Source of the DNA: a virus
Length of the DNA stretch: 39,060 nt
IMG/VR virus record: IMGVR_UViG_3300002223_000010
Span: 9,677-48,736 of that record
Strand: one strand, 5' to 3'
Positions 23,858 to 31,033 of this stretch are shown in pieces. The position numbers and the translations under genes were made by a program. How positions within the stretch are numbered: the first letter of the stretch is position 1; every line of letters starts with the position of its first letter. The notes below the pieces were generated by a model, which saw only the letters and a program-made list of their open reading frames with translations, made no database searches and had not been told where the DNA came from.

Positions 23858-23891
23858 GCGCCTTGTAGGCGCCGCGCCCCGAAGATGGAGA
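23858..23891 (+). promoter_or_regulatory. Hairpin leader of the tail fibre gene
   Basis: Stem GCGCC (23858-23862), loop TTGTA, stem GGCGC (23868-23872), then CGCCCCGAAGATGGAGA (23875-23891), which differs from the tail tube leader at one base in 17. The stem differs from GCGTC/GACGC but remains paired, a compensatory change. The fibre ATG follows at 23899. Confidence 0.6.
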
Positions 23892-23898
23892 GTGCCGC

Positions 23899-24777
23899 AT
23901 GGCGCACGTCGTCAATGATCGCGTCAAAGAAACATCGACTACAACCGGCACTGGAACATTTACGCTCGCGGGGGCGTCTACCGGGTTTGAGAGTTTCGCG
24001 GCTGGCATCGGCACTGGCAACACAACTTATTATTGCGCCACCGATGGAACTGATTTTGAGGTTGGGCTTGGCACCTACACAACTGGGGCCACCAACACTC
24101 TCAGCCGTACTACCATTTATTCTTCAAGCAATTCCGATGCTGCGGTGAATTTTGCGGCTGGGACGAAAAGCGTCTTTAGCTGCGCGCCAGCCTCGCGTCT
24201 GGTGATGCTGGACGCTTCCGGTGTTCTCAAAACTGGTGGCAGCACTACCCTTCCGGCACTGGAATCGAGCGCCACAATCAAAGCTGCGACCGGGATTGCG
24301 GTCGGCGCTGCAACGCCCGGCGCTGGCGGTGTTGCTTTTCCCGCAACTGCCGTCGCCGTCGCCGACGCCAACACGCTTGACGATTACGAAGAGGGAACAT
24401 TCACCCCGACGCTGACGTTTGGCGGCGGCGCCACAGGCATGACGTTCGCCGCGCGCGCTGGGCGTTACCGCAAAGTCGGAAGCCTCGTTTATGTCGTTAT
24501 ATCGCTGTCGTTGAGCGCCAAGGGCTCGTCAACCGGCGATGCAATTGTCGGTGCGTTGCCGTTCACAAGTTTCAATGCGGCAGGCAATAACTCGGTCGGC
24601 GTCTTCGGCTCGCTCAGTAATCTCACAACCGCATCCGGCATCAATTCCCGCAACGATTTTAATACGGCGGATGTTTATCTTTCGCAGTTTGCTGGAACGA
24701 GTGACACGGGCCTTACGCACGCCAACTTCAACGACACGACGAGCATGTCGTTATCCATTACATACGTCGCAGCTTAA
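23899..24777 (+). CDS. Tail fibre/spike protein (292 aa)
   Basis: MAHVVNDRVKETSTTTGTGT, TLAGASTGFESFAAGIG and YCATDGTDFEVGLGTYT form the N-terminal attachment region common in alphaproteobacterial phage fibres; a middle linker precedes DDYEEGTFTPTLTFGGGATG, a receptor-binding type beta domain also common in fibres, ending LSITYVAA. It probably binds the host surface. No hydrolase motif is seen. It follows the hairpin leader and ends just before a 117-aa gene. Confidence 0.8.
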   Translation: MAHVVNDRVKETSTTTGTGTFTLAGASTGFESFAAGIGTGNTTYYCATDGTDFEVGLGTYTTGATNTLSRTTIYSSSNSDAAVNFAAGTKSVFSCAPASRLVMLDASGVLKTGGSTTLPALESSATIKAATGIAVGAATPGAGGVAFPATAVAVADANTLDDYEEGTFTPTLTFGGGATGMTFAARAGRYRKVGSLVYVVISLSLSAKGSSTGDAIVGALPFTSFNAAGNNSVGVFGSLSNLTTASGINSRNDFNTADVYLSQFAGTSDTGLTHANFNDTTSMSLSITYVAA

Positions 24778-24789
24778 GGAGAGATTTTA

Positions 24790-25143
24790 ATGGCACTAGA
24801 ACGGCGCACGGCTTTGCAAAGCACGGTGATTGAAGAGTCGGGGCGTGTCTTCGCCCGTCTCGCGCTCGGTATTTTCGATACGACGGCGGGGCAATGGGCA
24901 TCTACGCCAACGACGCATGTCGTTGAAATCAAGCCAGGGCAGGTGGCATCCGAACGCCTTGCGGATGTCACCTTGAACATCGCGGAGAATGGATATCCGC
25001 CGATCCCCTCTGGCGTCGAAGAGAAGATTAGCGCCCATGTCGAACGCGAGCACACGCCGGAAGTCGTGGCGGCGTTCAAGGCTGCGGGAGGAGCGCGGAG
25101 AGCGGCCCGCGCCGAAGCTGGGGGGGGTGCCGCAATCCCATGA
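24790..25143 (+). CDS. Hypothetical late protein (117 aa)
   Basis: AAGGAGA lies before ATG. The product starts MALERRTALQSTVIEESGRV, has a beta-rich middle (VVEIKPGQVASERLADVTLN) and a charged helix ending in Gly/Ala. Similar small proteins sit between fibre and endolysin genes in tailed phages, but I do not recognise a family. Its stop overlaps the endolysin start by four bases. Confidence 0.6.
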   Translation: MALERRTALQSTVIEESGRVFARLALGIFDTTAGQWASTPTTHVVEIKPGQVASERLADVTLNIAENGYPPIPSGVEEKISAHVEREHTPEVVAAFKAAGGARRAARAEAGGGAAIP

Positions 25144-25760
25144 CCTTCGTTCTCTCGCAGTTCGCGCCGAAGGCAACGCCGCAATTCGCGCGGGCGTTCG
25201 CGACGGTGTTCCCGCGATTGGCCCCGGCCTATGGGCTTACCACGCCTACCATCCAAGCCCATTTTCTTGGACAGATGGCGCACGAAAGCGCCGGGTTTTC
25301 GAGGATGCAAGAGAACCTGAACTATTCCGCCAAGCGAATCCCGCAAGTTTGGCCGCGCCTCGCGTTACGCGCGGACGTTCTTGCCGGGAAGCCTGAAGCC
25401 TTGGCGAACGCCGCCTACGGCGGACGGCTCGGCAATGGACCGGAAGCCTTGGGAGACGGCTGGCGATTCCGTGGCCAAGGCCCCACGATGCTTACGGGCC
25501 GGGAGAACTATCGCCGCTACGGCGGGATGATCGGCGTCGATCTGGAGGCGCACCCCGAGCTTGCAGCTGAGCCTGGCGTCGGCATGTGGATTGCGCTGGC
25601 CTACTGGGAATCGACCGGCTGCAACGAACATGCGGCGCGTGACGATTACGAGGAGGTCACCAAAGCCATCAACGGCCCCGCGATGCTTGGGCTTGCCGAG
25701 CGCAAGGCGCTGACGATCAAAGCGAAGGAATTGCTCGTGGCCGGAGGGCTGATTGCGTGA
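25140..25760 (+). CDS. GH19-type endolysin
   Basis: 206 residues. FLGQMAHESAGFSRMQENLN carries the first catalytic Glu of family 19 glycoside hydrolases (HES motif) and the following ENLNYSA segment; WRFRGQGPTMLTGRENYRRYG and ALAYWES are the later active-site blocks. It cleaves the glycan strands of peptidoglycan to release progeny. There is no signal peptide, so release depends on a holin; the next genes are small membrane proteins. ATG overlaps the preceding stop (ATGA). Confidence 0.9.
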   Translation: MTFVLSQFAPKATPQFARAFATVFPRLAPAYGLTTPTIQAHFLGQMAHESAGFSRMQENLNYSAKRIPQVWPRLALRADVLAGKPEALANAAYGGRLGNGPEALGDGWRFRGQGPTMLTGRENYRRYGGMIGVDLEAHPELAAEPGVGMWIALAYWESTGCNEHAARDDYEEVTKAINGPAMLGLAERKALTIKAKELLVAGGLIA

Positions 25761-26074
25761 GGGACTGGAAACTTATAGACGAATTGTGGGCCTCATTCTC
25801 GCGGCCATACTCGATCTATGCCTGCGCCACGTCCATCGGCATTTCGCTGCCGCTCTCCATCTATTTCAAGTCCGGCGATCTCGTGGTTGGCGCACTTGCC
25901 GCTACGGCTGGCGGCGTCGTTACCGGAACCGCGTATTTCCGCACAATGGACAAGAAGAGTGCTTTGGCCGCCGCGACGGAAGACTTGAAAACCAAATCCG
26001 CCGCAACCACGACCGACAAAGCATCTGACCGTCAGACCGAAGCCATAATGGCAAAAACAGGAGAACCAGCATGA
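25757..26074 (+). CDS. Putative holin-like membrane protein (105 aa)
   Basis: GTG start overlaps the endolysin stop. Two hydrophobic segments (SIYACATSIGISLPLSIYF and LVVGALAATAGGVVTGTAYF) are followed by a charged, Lys/Thr-rich tail. Position after the endolysin and the two-helix plan fit a holin, but the sequence does not prove that. The stop overlaps the lipoprotein start. Confidence 0.6.
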   Translation: MRDWKLIDELWASFSRPYSIYACATSIGISLPLSIYFKSGDLVVGALAATAGGVVTGTAYFRTMDKKSALAAATEDLKTKSAATTTDKASDRQTEAIMAKTGEPA

Positions 26075-26457
26075 TCATCAAAGGGCTTACTCTCGCACTT
26101 GCGATCACCATTGGAGCGGCGCAAGGCTGCGCTCCGCTTGCTCAACTTATTGGCGGCTCCAGTGTTACGACCGTCGCGCCGACTACAATCAAAGAGGCGA
26201 AGCGCGCGCTGATAATCGCCCACGTCACCTATGACGGTCTCGGGCTCGGTCTCGAAGCGGCGGCAAATTCCGGCGCAATCCGCGGCTCAGTTGCAGCGAC
26301 GGCTTTGTGCTGGCACATCAAAGCAGGCAATGCGATCCGCGCTGCGGATACTGCCGATAGGGCGCTCGATGCTGAAGGCATTACGAATTCTATCAGCATC
26401 ATGAATGAAGCCGTGGTGCAGGCGAAAACCACGCTTGAGCCTTGCCAAGCCAATTAG
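26071..26457 (+). CDS. Lipoprotein-like protein (128 aa)
   Basis: MIIKGLTLALAITIGAAQGC is a signal peptide ending in a Cys (AQGC lipobox). The mature region is Ala-rich and helical and ends with a Cys (LEPCQAN). In the lysis cassette it could be an outer-membrane spanin partner, but it is larger than most and lacks the Pro-rich core, so this is uncertain. Confidence 0.6.
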   Translation: MIIKGLTLALAITIGAAQGCAPLAQLIGGSSVTTVAPTTIKEAKRALIIAHVTYDGLGLGLEAAANSGAIRGSVAATALCWHIKAGNAIRAADTADRALDAEGITNSISIMNEAVVQAKTTLEPCQAN

Positions 26458-26490
26458 ATCGTCAGCAATCCATAAACAGGAGTAGCCCGC

Positions 26491-26709
26491 ATGGACCCGG
26501 TGACAGCAACAATCGCCATCAATTTGTTGAAAACTGCCGTAGAAACCGGCATGTCGTTTTATACAAAATGGGAAGAAGGCAAGGCCGCGTTGTCGGCGAC
26601 TGAACTGGAAGAGATCGACGCTCTGCTGTTGAAGGCCCAGCAGATCACGGCGTTGCTTGAGCCACGCATCCGTGCGTCGCTACAGCGCGCCATCGCGCGG
26701 GGGGACTAA
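26491..26709 (+). CDS. Small helical protein (72 aa)
   Basis: ACAGGAG precedes ATG. The product MDPVTATIAINLLKTAVETG then a helical charged region (ALSATELEEIDALLLKAQQI) looks like a short helical bundle. Function not known; it sits among lysis-region small genes. Confidence 0.65.
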   Translation: MDPVTATIAINLLKTAVETGMSFYTKWEEGKAALSATELEEIDALLLKAQQITALLEPRIRASLQRAIARGD

Positions 26710-26726
26710 CCCGCCCGGTCGCCAAG

Positions 26727-26795
26727 GTGCCGATCTCCTTGCTTGTCATCCTCACCTTATCGGCTGGGCTTTACCTGATTTTGCACGATCACTGA
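26727..26795 (+). CDS. Possible single-helix peptide (22 aa)
   Basis: GTG start, then PISLLVILTLSAGLYLILHD, one membrane helix. The ribosome site is weak, but the position between two well-supported genes and the hydrophobic pattern make translation plausible. Confidence 0.35.
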   Translation: MPISLLVILTLSAGLYLILHDH

Positions 26796-26816
26796 ATCCA
26801 ACGGAAGGAATAGACC

Positions 26817-26957
26817 ATGTGGCCAACCATCTTTCTTATTACCGCCGTTGTCCTATTCGTGCTCGCCGCCATCGGCGTGCCTAGCGGGCGCGTCAACCTT
26901 ATCGCGGCCGGGCTTGCGTGTTGGGCTCTCTCTACGTTTGTGACGCGACTGGTGTAA
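26817..26957 (+). CDS. Small membrane protein (46 aa)
   Basis: GGAAGGA precedes ATG. The product MWPTIFLITAVVLFVLAAIG then PSGRVNLIAAGLACWALSTF gives two helices with a short polar turn. It is a typical late-region small membrane protein of phages; role unknown, perhaps in lysis. Confidence 0.7.
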   Translation: MWPTIFLITAVVLFVLAAIGVPSGRVNLIAAGLACWALSTFVTRLV

Positions 26958-26963
26958 TGTGCC

Positions 26964-27254
26964 GTGTCCGAAAAGCCGAGCGGGTGGAATCCTGAGACGC
27001 TATTCCTGCATTTCGAGGCGCGGCTTGAAGCGCTCCACCAGAAACACGAAACGCTACGGGAAGCTGACCAGCAAGCTCTCCGCGCCGCGCTTGAACAATC
27101 GGATCATCGCCACAACAGCACAAACGAATGGCGGCAAACCTACGGATCCTTGGTCGGGCAGATGCTAACCCGGAAAGAGGCTCTTACTTTCATCGCAGGC
27201 GTAATTGCGTCGGCGGCCGCCGCCGCCGTGATCTATAACGCGCTTGGAATGTAG
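26964..27254 (+). CDS. Coiled-coil protein with C-terminal membrane anchor (96 aa)
   Basis: GTG start. N-terminal MSEKPSGWNPETLFLHFEAR, then a charged helix (EALHQKHETLREADQQALRA) and a C-terminal hydrophobic segment ALTFIAGVIASAAAAAVIYN. This tail-anchored plan is common for small late phage proteins of unknown function. It lies seven bases after the previous gene. Confidence 0.65.
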   Translation: MSEKPSGWNPETLFLHFEARLEALHQKHETLREADQQALRAALEQSDHRHNSTNEWRQTYGSLVGQMLTRKEALTFIAGVIASAAAAAVIYNALGM

Positions 27255-27308
27255 CCTGTCACCACCGGACGCGGGGGACGCGGACGGCTTATAGGAGAGT
27301 TCAATGTC

Positions 27309-27773
27309 ATGTGGAGCTTTTTCAAGAATGCCGGGCTCGCGCTTGTCCCCCAGCCCGAGAACGGCGAGCCGCGCCATGTCTACCAATGGCGGCAGACAGC
27401 GGCTTTCTGCATCGTCCTAATGGGGTTAACGATGGTTTTTCATATTGCTTGGGCTTGTGGGTTTCTTATTAGCTTTGGTCTCGCGGGATTTGCGCGGGCG
27501 GATGAAGTTCGGACTGTCCAACAGCAAAATTCCTACATGATGACGCGCGCGGCGGGCGACGACATCCGCGAGGCCAGAACGCAGCAATGCCTTGCTATCG
27601 GCGAAGGCAACGTGCGGGCCATGCAGTACAATTACACCCGCCTTGAAAGCGCACGAACGGCTTACAGAGAGATCACGAAGCAGGAGCCGCGCGTGCCGGA
27701 TTGCTCAGAAATCGTGAGCGCTGTCCCGGCAATTCCGATTGCGCCATCAAGGCTCGCGCCACCTCCCCGCTGA
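27309..27773 (+). CDS. Membrane protein with periplasmic helical domain (154 aa)
   Basis: AGGAGAG lies before a tandem of starts (ATG at 27304 out of frame and 27309). A hydrophobic helix (AAFCIVLMGLTMVFHIAWAC and FLISFGLAGFARA) precedes a charged helical part (ARTQQCLAIGEGNVRAMQYN) and a Pro-rich end. The membrane-plus-coiled domain could be an inner-membrane spanin, but this is only a possibility. It is the last gene before the terminator. Confidence 0.6.
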   Translation: MWSFFKNAGLALVPQPENGEPRHVYQWRQTAAFCIVLMGLTMVFHIAWACGFLISFGLAGFARADEVRTVQQQNSYMMTRAAGDDIREARTQQCLAIGEGNVRAMQYNYTRLESARTAYREITKQEPRVPDCSEIVSAVPAIPIAPSRLAPPPR

Positions 27774-27988
27774 CCTTCCCCGCCGTCATCCCCTCCCCGG
27801 CGGTCTTGGCCCGGTGGCTGAAAAGCTGCCGGGCTTTTTTCGTTGGGGCGTGACGCTGCTCGCGCGCGGCGATCAAGGATGTCTTCACACAGGGCAACAA
27901 TCCCAGCGGCGCAGAACACGACAATCAAAAGCGCCACCGCAAGAGCGGCGATCCAGATTGCGAAGTGCGATGCGGTCTCCCAGCCCAA
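27662..27988 (-). CDS. Minus-strand membrane protein (108 aa), overlaps late operon end
   Basis: TTG at 27988 is favoured because AAGGAG sits five bases before it; an upstream TTG has none. MGWETASHFAIWIAALAVALLIVVF gives a membrane helix (seen as MGWETASHFAIW, then IAALAVALLIVVFCAAGIVAL), followed by a basic, Gly-rich disordered tail. Its last 111 bases overlap the plus-strand gene and it reads across the plus-strand terminator. It may be shorter in reality. It lies downstream of the RHH gene, possibly in the same transcript. Confidence 0.45.
   Translation of the reverse strand: MGWETASHFAIWIAALAVALLIVVFCAAGIVALCEDILDRRARAASRPNEKSPAAFQPPGQDRRGGDDGGEGQRGGGASLDGAIGIAGTALTISEQSGTRGSCFVISL
27809..27840 (+). 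terminator. Intrinsic terminator of the late operon
   Basis: GCCCGG (27809-27814), an inner GCT-gaaa-AGC stem, CCGGGC (27829-27834) and six T. It lies 36 bases after the last late gene and is the strongest rho-independent terminator seen in the window. Confidence 0.85.
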
Positions 27989-28023
27989 ATCCGGCTCCTT
28001 CAATATCTAGCCGCGATGCGTCT

Positions 28024-28170
28024 TCATTGTTCGGCCAAGGCTATTGAAACGATCCAGCATACTTGCGCCGTAATCGAGCGGTGCTCTTTTTTCGCGAGCG
28101 TAGCCAGTTTGCGCCAATCCTTGTCGCTCAGTCGTATATGTATCTCGCGGAGCTTCGGCTGCTTTTCCAT
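28024..28170 (-). CDS. Ribbon-helix-helix (Arc/CopG-like) repressor candidate (48 aa)
   Basis: The product MEKQPKLREIHIRLSDKDWR then KLATLAKKEHRSITAQVCWI fits a ribbon-helix-helix fold: a beta strand (REIHIRL), a first helix (SDKDWRKLATLAKKEH), the turn, and a second helix (SITAQVCWIVSIALAEQ). Such dimers bind short inverted repeats. There is no ribosome site and the predicted -10 ends eight bases before ATG, so the message is probably leaderless. A 15-bp palindrome lies 27 bases upstream. It may control the Thg1-like gene and its own promoter. Confidence 0.75.
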   Translation of the reverse strand: MEKQPKLREIHIRLSDKDWRKLATLAKKEHRSITAQVCWIVSIALAEQ

Positions 28171-28178
28171 GAGATGGG

Positions 28179-28207
28179 ACGATAATGGGAGAATTTGGGC
28201 TTGTCAA
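28179..28207 (-). promoter_or_regulatory. Sigma70-type promoter for the RHH gene
   Basis: On the minus strand, a perfect TTGACA (28202-28207), 17-base spacer, and TATCGT (28179-28184) as -10. Its -35 overlaps that of the opposite promoter. The predicted start of transcription is at about 28172, next to the start codon. Confidence 0.65.
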
Positions 28208-28211
28208 ACCC
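28197..28211. promoter_or_regulatory. 15-bp imperfect palindrome, candidate operator
   Basis: GGGCTTGTCAAACCC is symmetric (GGGnTTG-t-CAAnCCC) apart from one pair and the centre. It covers both -35 elements of the back-to-back promoters, so a dimeric RHH protein bound there would block both. Confidence 0.55.
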
Positions 28212-28229
28212 TTTTGGCGCGAGTACAAA
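28201..28229 (+). promoter_or_regulatory. Sigma70-type promoter toward the Thg1-like gene
   Basis: TTGTCA (28201-28206), 17-base spacer, TACAAA (28224-28229). It would yield a leader of about 115 bases before ATG at 28350. The leader contains an open frame from 28232 (about 72 codons) that overlaps the Thg1 start; its translation is not supported by other evidence. Confidence 0.5.
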
Positions 28230-28349
28230 GGATGGGTGAGCGTGAGCAAACAGCACGCCAGAGTGCGGAATCGGGGTGCTGCCTTAACGATCCGCCGCTT
28301 TATGCCGGTTGGCCCGGTACGCTCACACCGAAACACACGAGACGCCCGA

Positions 28350-29141
28350 ATGGGAATGATCGACAGCTTAGGCGACCGGATGAAGGCTTACGAAGAGGCC
28401 GGAGAAGGTGCGCGCCTAGATGTGACGTTGCCGATCTACGCCCGCATTGATGGCCGGTCGTTCTCAAAATTCACGCGCGGCATGAGTCGTCCGTTCGATA
28501 GCCGGTTCTCCGAGGCTATGATCGCGACCCTGAACGGCCTAGTCGATAAGACGCACGCGCGCCTTGGCTATACGCAGTCGGACGAAATCAGCTTGGTCTA
28601 CGAGGCCGAGAGCGCCGAATCCGACACCATCTTCAATGGCCGCCAGCAAAAGCTGGTTAGCGTGCTGGCATCCCTGGCAACGGCTTTGTTCGCCCAGGCG
28701 CTCGACAAGGCTTTCGAGGATCGCGCTTCGCACACAGACAAACTTCCGCACTTCGATTGCCGGGTGTGCCAGCTACCGTCCCGTGCTGAAGCGGCCAATA
28801 TGTTTCTGTGGCGCTGGAAGGACGCGACCAAGAACGCAATCTCGATGGTTGCCCAGGAGAACTTTTCGGCCAAACAGCTTCATGGAAAGCACGGCGGGGA
28901 GATGATCGCCATGTTGGCCGAGCGCAGTATCGCGTTTGGTGACTTCCCGGCATTCTTCCGTCGCGGCACTTTCGCCCGGCGCGTGACCGAAATGCGGGAG
29001 CTTACCGCCGACGAACTGGCGCGCATCCCCGAGGAACACCGGCCAAGCGGCCCTGTTCAGCGCCATAGGATCAACAATTTCGAGGTTGAGGATTTCTTCG
29101 GTATGGATGACCGGGAAGCCTTCATCTTCGATGCCCGATAG
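28350..29141 (+). CDS. Thg1-like 3'-5' nucleotidyltransferase
   Basis: 263 residues (a second ATG lies six bases downstream). LGDRMKAYEE and LPIYARIDGRSFSKFTRGMS carry the first metal-binding Asp (DGR-F) of the Thg1 family; GYTQSDEISLVYE supplies the Asp-Glu pair (SDE) of the palm domain. The C-terminal helices (ANMFLWRWKDATKNAISM, GPVQRHRINNFEVEDFF) match Thg1-like proteins. Thg1 adds G to tRNA-His in the reverse direction; bacterial and phage relatives repair tRNA 5' ends. Here a role in tRNA repair against host cleavage, or in RNA modification, is inferred. It stands alone on the plus strand after the late operon. Confidence 0.85.
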   Translation: MGMIDSLGDRMKAYEEAGEGARLDVTLPIYARIDGRSFSKFTRGMSRPFDSRFSEAMIATLNGLVDKTHARLGYTQSDEISLVYEAESAESDTIFNGRQQKLVSVLASLATALFAQALDKAFEDRASHTDKLPHFDCRVCQLPSRAEAANMFLWRWKDATKNAISMVAQENFSAKQLHGKHGGEMIAMLAERSIAFGDFPAFFRRGTFARRVTEMRELTADELARIPEEHRPSGPVQRHRINNFEVEDFFGMDDREAFIFDAR

Positions 29142-29355
29142 ACGCCGATCCATGCCCCACGAGCCCTTCATAGTCGAAGACGACGCCAGCAGGCTCCTTG
29201 ATGCCAAGCGCATGACATGCGTGATCCGTGCTGGCTGCACCGAGGCCGAGGTTCACCTGATGTGCAGCTATCCCGATTGTTCCTGCAAGCAACTTCCGGT
29301 CGCGGTTAAGACGGCTATCCGCTTGTGGGAATTACTGAGAACCGAAACCGTCTAG
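29131..29355 (+). CDS. Small Cys-containing protein (74 aa)
   Basis: ATG at 29131 overlaps the Thg1 stop; another ATG lies at 29152. The product has CTEAEVHLMCSYPDCSCKQL, four cysteines in a row of 16 residues, suggesting metal binding, then a helical end (VKTAIRLWELLRTETV). It is probably co-expressed with the Thg1-like gene; family not recognised. Confidence 0.55.
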   Translation: MPDRRRSMPHEPFIVEDDASRLLDAKRMTCVIRAGCTEAEVHLMCSYPDCSCKQLPVAVKTAIRLWELLRTETV

Positions 29356-29814
29356 GAACCGCCCGCAGGGAGAAATTCAGTTCATACCGCAGGAACCGAG
29401 TCGTTCGCGTCTCGGGTGAAGGTATCGAGAAGAGAAGACTTCGCCTGGAATTGCTCTCTCGCCGATCTGTCCGGTTAATCTGGTGGCGGCACACCTACAG
29501 ACAGAATGCCGCAAGAGCGCGGAGGTATCGGCCCGAAGTACAAGGGCGCGAGACGCGCTCCGAGACGGGGTGGGAGGCCCCTCACCGCTGCGGCGGAAAC
29601 GATGGTTTGGCATGCCGGGGAGATAGCGCGGTCTAGAACGCGCCATTCCAATGGCGGACTGAATAGTGCCGTCGATCCCGGCCCGCAGCATTTCCCCCGC
29701 CTAGGCCCCGCCCAGGAGCCGAGCAGCGGGGGCGAGCGCCGGCACGTCCTCAAATGGCGGGACGAGACGAAGACGAAGCCCGGCGCGGCTCAATCGGCAA
29801 ACGTAGCCGTGCGC
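29356..29814. other. Region without a confident gene
   Basis: About 460 bases between the plus-strand Thg1 pair and the end of the minus operon. Several long overlapping open frames exist on both strands (for example plus 29506-29952 and minus 29377-29691 and 29475-29753), but each is Arg/Pro-rich, lacks a good ribosome site and contradicts the others. It is GC-rich with no tRNA or clear terminator. It may hold an untranslated RNA, an attachment site or a decayed gene. Confidence 0.4.
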
Positions 29815-30417
29815 TCATCTGCTTTTATCCGGTGTAAGCGGGTGGGCCGGATCGCGGCGAATGACGCGGATGCTGCTTCTAGGCCATGCGATTTTAAGGT
29901 GCCCAACGACGCGCCTCCCGTTTATTTTCACGCCGAAATCCTCGTCGGTTAACGCCCCGCCGACGATAGAGGAAAGAATTGAGTATCCGCCTGGGAAGCG
30001 CGTAAGGTCGCTGGCGCATCCGTTACGGCGTAAATGTGGGCACACCTCAAGAGCAAGTTCAGCGCAGACGCGATGCACCGGCGCTTCCGTCGTCATAAAC
30101 CAATTCTCGCGATACTCTCCAAGGGCGAACCACCAGCGATCATCTTTTGGTGTCGGCTTGCCGCAAACCGTACAGATTAACATAGCGATGGATTGGCGCT
30201 GCCTGACCATGTGCGGCTTTGCAAAGATCGGCCGCCCGACGCCAGGAGAGTGTGGGCACCAAATCGCCAGCGCGCCGCCAACGAATTTACACGGGCGTAT
30301 CTCATACTGTGCCTCGCTCGACCAAGACGCATTCCAAGGGGCCGTAATCCCGCGAGCCCCCGCACCCTCAAGCGCGGCGGATGGCGGATTGTCGTCGATG
30401 GCAGTCCGTGCGCTCAT
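29815..30417 (-). CDS. Hypothetical phage protein with treble-clef-like Cys pair (200 aa)
   Basis: ATG at 30417 overlaps the stop of the upstream gene (ATGA), so it is preferred over longer frames. The middle contains MLICTVCGKPTPKDDRWWFA (a CxxC knuckle) followed by WFMTTEAPVHRVCAELALEVCPH, giving a C-C-H-C-C set suited to zinc. Early part: GGALAIWCPHSPGVG. It resembles small metal-binding phage proteins; function unknown. It is the last gene of the minus operon. Confidence 0.6.
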   Translation of the reverse strand: MSARTAIDDNPPSAALEGAGARGITAPWNASWSSEAQYEIRPCKFVGGALAIWCPHSPGVGRPIFAKPHMVRQRQSIAMLICTVCGKPTPKDDRWWFALGEYRENWFMTTEAPVHRVCAELALEVCPHLRRNGCASDLTRFPGGYSILSSIVGGALTDEDFGVKINGRRVVGHLKIAWPRSSIRVIRRDPAHPLTPDKSR

Positions 30418-30737
30418 CCCTCTCCCCCTTCCTTGGGGTGGGGAGCGGCGGAAAGCATAACCGGCCAAATTACGCTTGCGTTCGCCCATGCGTGGATGGC
30501 GAGGCTTTCGAGCTTTTCGCAGTACGCTTCCATCATCCTGTCCGTCGGCTCCTTCGGCACGATCTGCCAGCCTTCCGTCACCCTCACGTATCCGAGGGCT
30601 TTGGCGGCGGCGAGGGCGGCGCGGGCTAGTGCCATATCGCCGGACGAATGCAAGTCCTCGTCGCTTGGGTCGCAGTTCATTTGAGAGCGGTACATCGCCC
30701 GCGCCATAGCCTCGATCACATCGTCATCGTTAGCCAT
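30414..30737 (-). CDS. Hypothetical phage protein (107 aa)
   Basis: MANDDDVIEAMARAMYRSQM at the start is a pattern common in phage proteins of early regions, and GWQIVPKEPTDRMMEAYCEK matches a widespread segment of DUF551-type or similar phage proteins (VPKEPTxxM). Function is unknown. It overlaps its downstream neighbour by four bases. Confidence 0.7.
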   Translation of the reverse strand: MANDDDVIEAMARAMYRSQMNCDPSDEDLHSSGDMALARAALAAAKALGYVRVTEGWQIVPKEPTDRMMEAYCEKLESLAIHAWANASVIWPVMLSAAPHPKEGGEG

Positions 30738-30748
30738 CTAGGAGTCCT

Positions 30749-31033
30749 CTATTGTGCGCGGAAAGAAATGATCTTCATGCGGCCAGCCGCGATCTCACGC
30801 TCGCGCCACTTCTTGCGCCGGTCTTCCGATTCCTGTTTGGCCTTCACTTTCTCGCGTTCCTTCTGAATAGATAACCCAAGTTCGGCATGGAGCTTACTTG
30901 CCGCTTCAAAGCCCAAGTCAACCGAAACGGTGCTGGCGACAGAGGCCCCGACCTGGTACACGCCAGCCTTCACTTGAAGCTGAATGTGCCCCTCTCGGTA
31001 ACTCTTCATCACCTTGACTACAGACTTCGCCAA
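30749..31033 (-). CDS. Hypothetical protein (94 aa)
   Basis: TTG start directly after the stop of the preceding gene, with AGGAGG upstream. It begins MAKSVVKVMKSYREGHIQLQ, then a Val/Gly/Ala beta region and a highly charged helix (QKEREKVKAKQESEDRRKKW). It may be a nucleic-acid-associated protein, but no family is evident. Confidence 0.6.
   Translation of the reverse strand: MAKSVVKVMKSYREGHIQLQVKAGVYQVGASVASTVSVDLGFEAASKLHAELGLSIQKEREKVKAKQESEDRRKKWREREIAAGRMKIISFRAQ

Noticed and set aside
28232-28450. Plus-strand 72-codon frame in the Thg1 leader
   Set aside because: It overlaps the Thg1 gene, becomes Arg-rich there, and the predicted transcript starts near its ATG with no ribosome site; not enough support.
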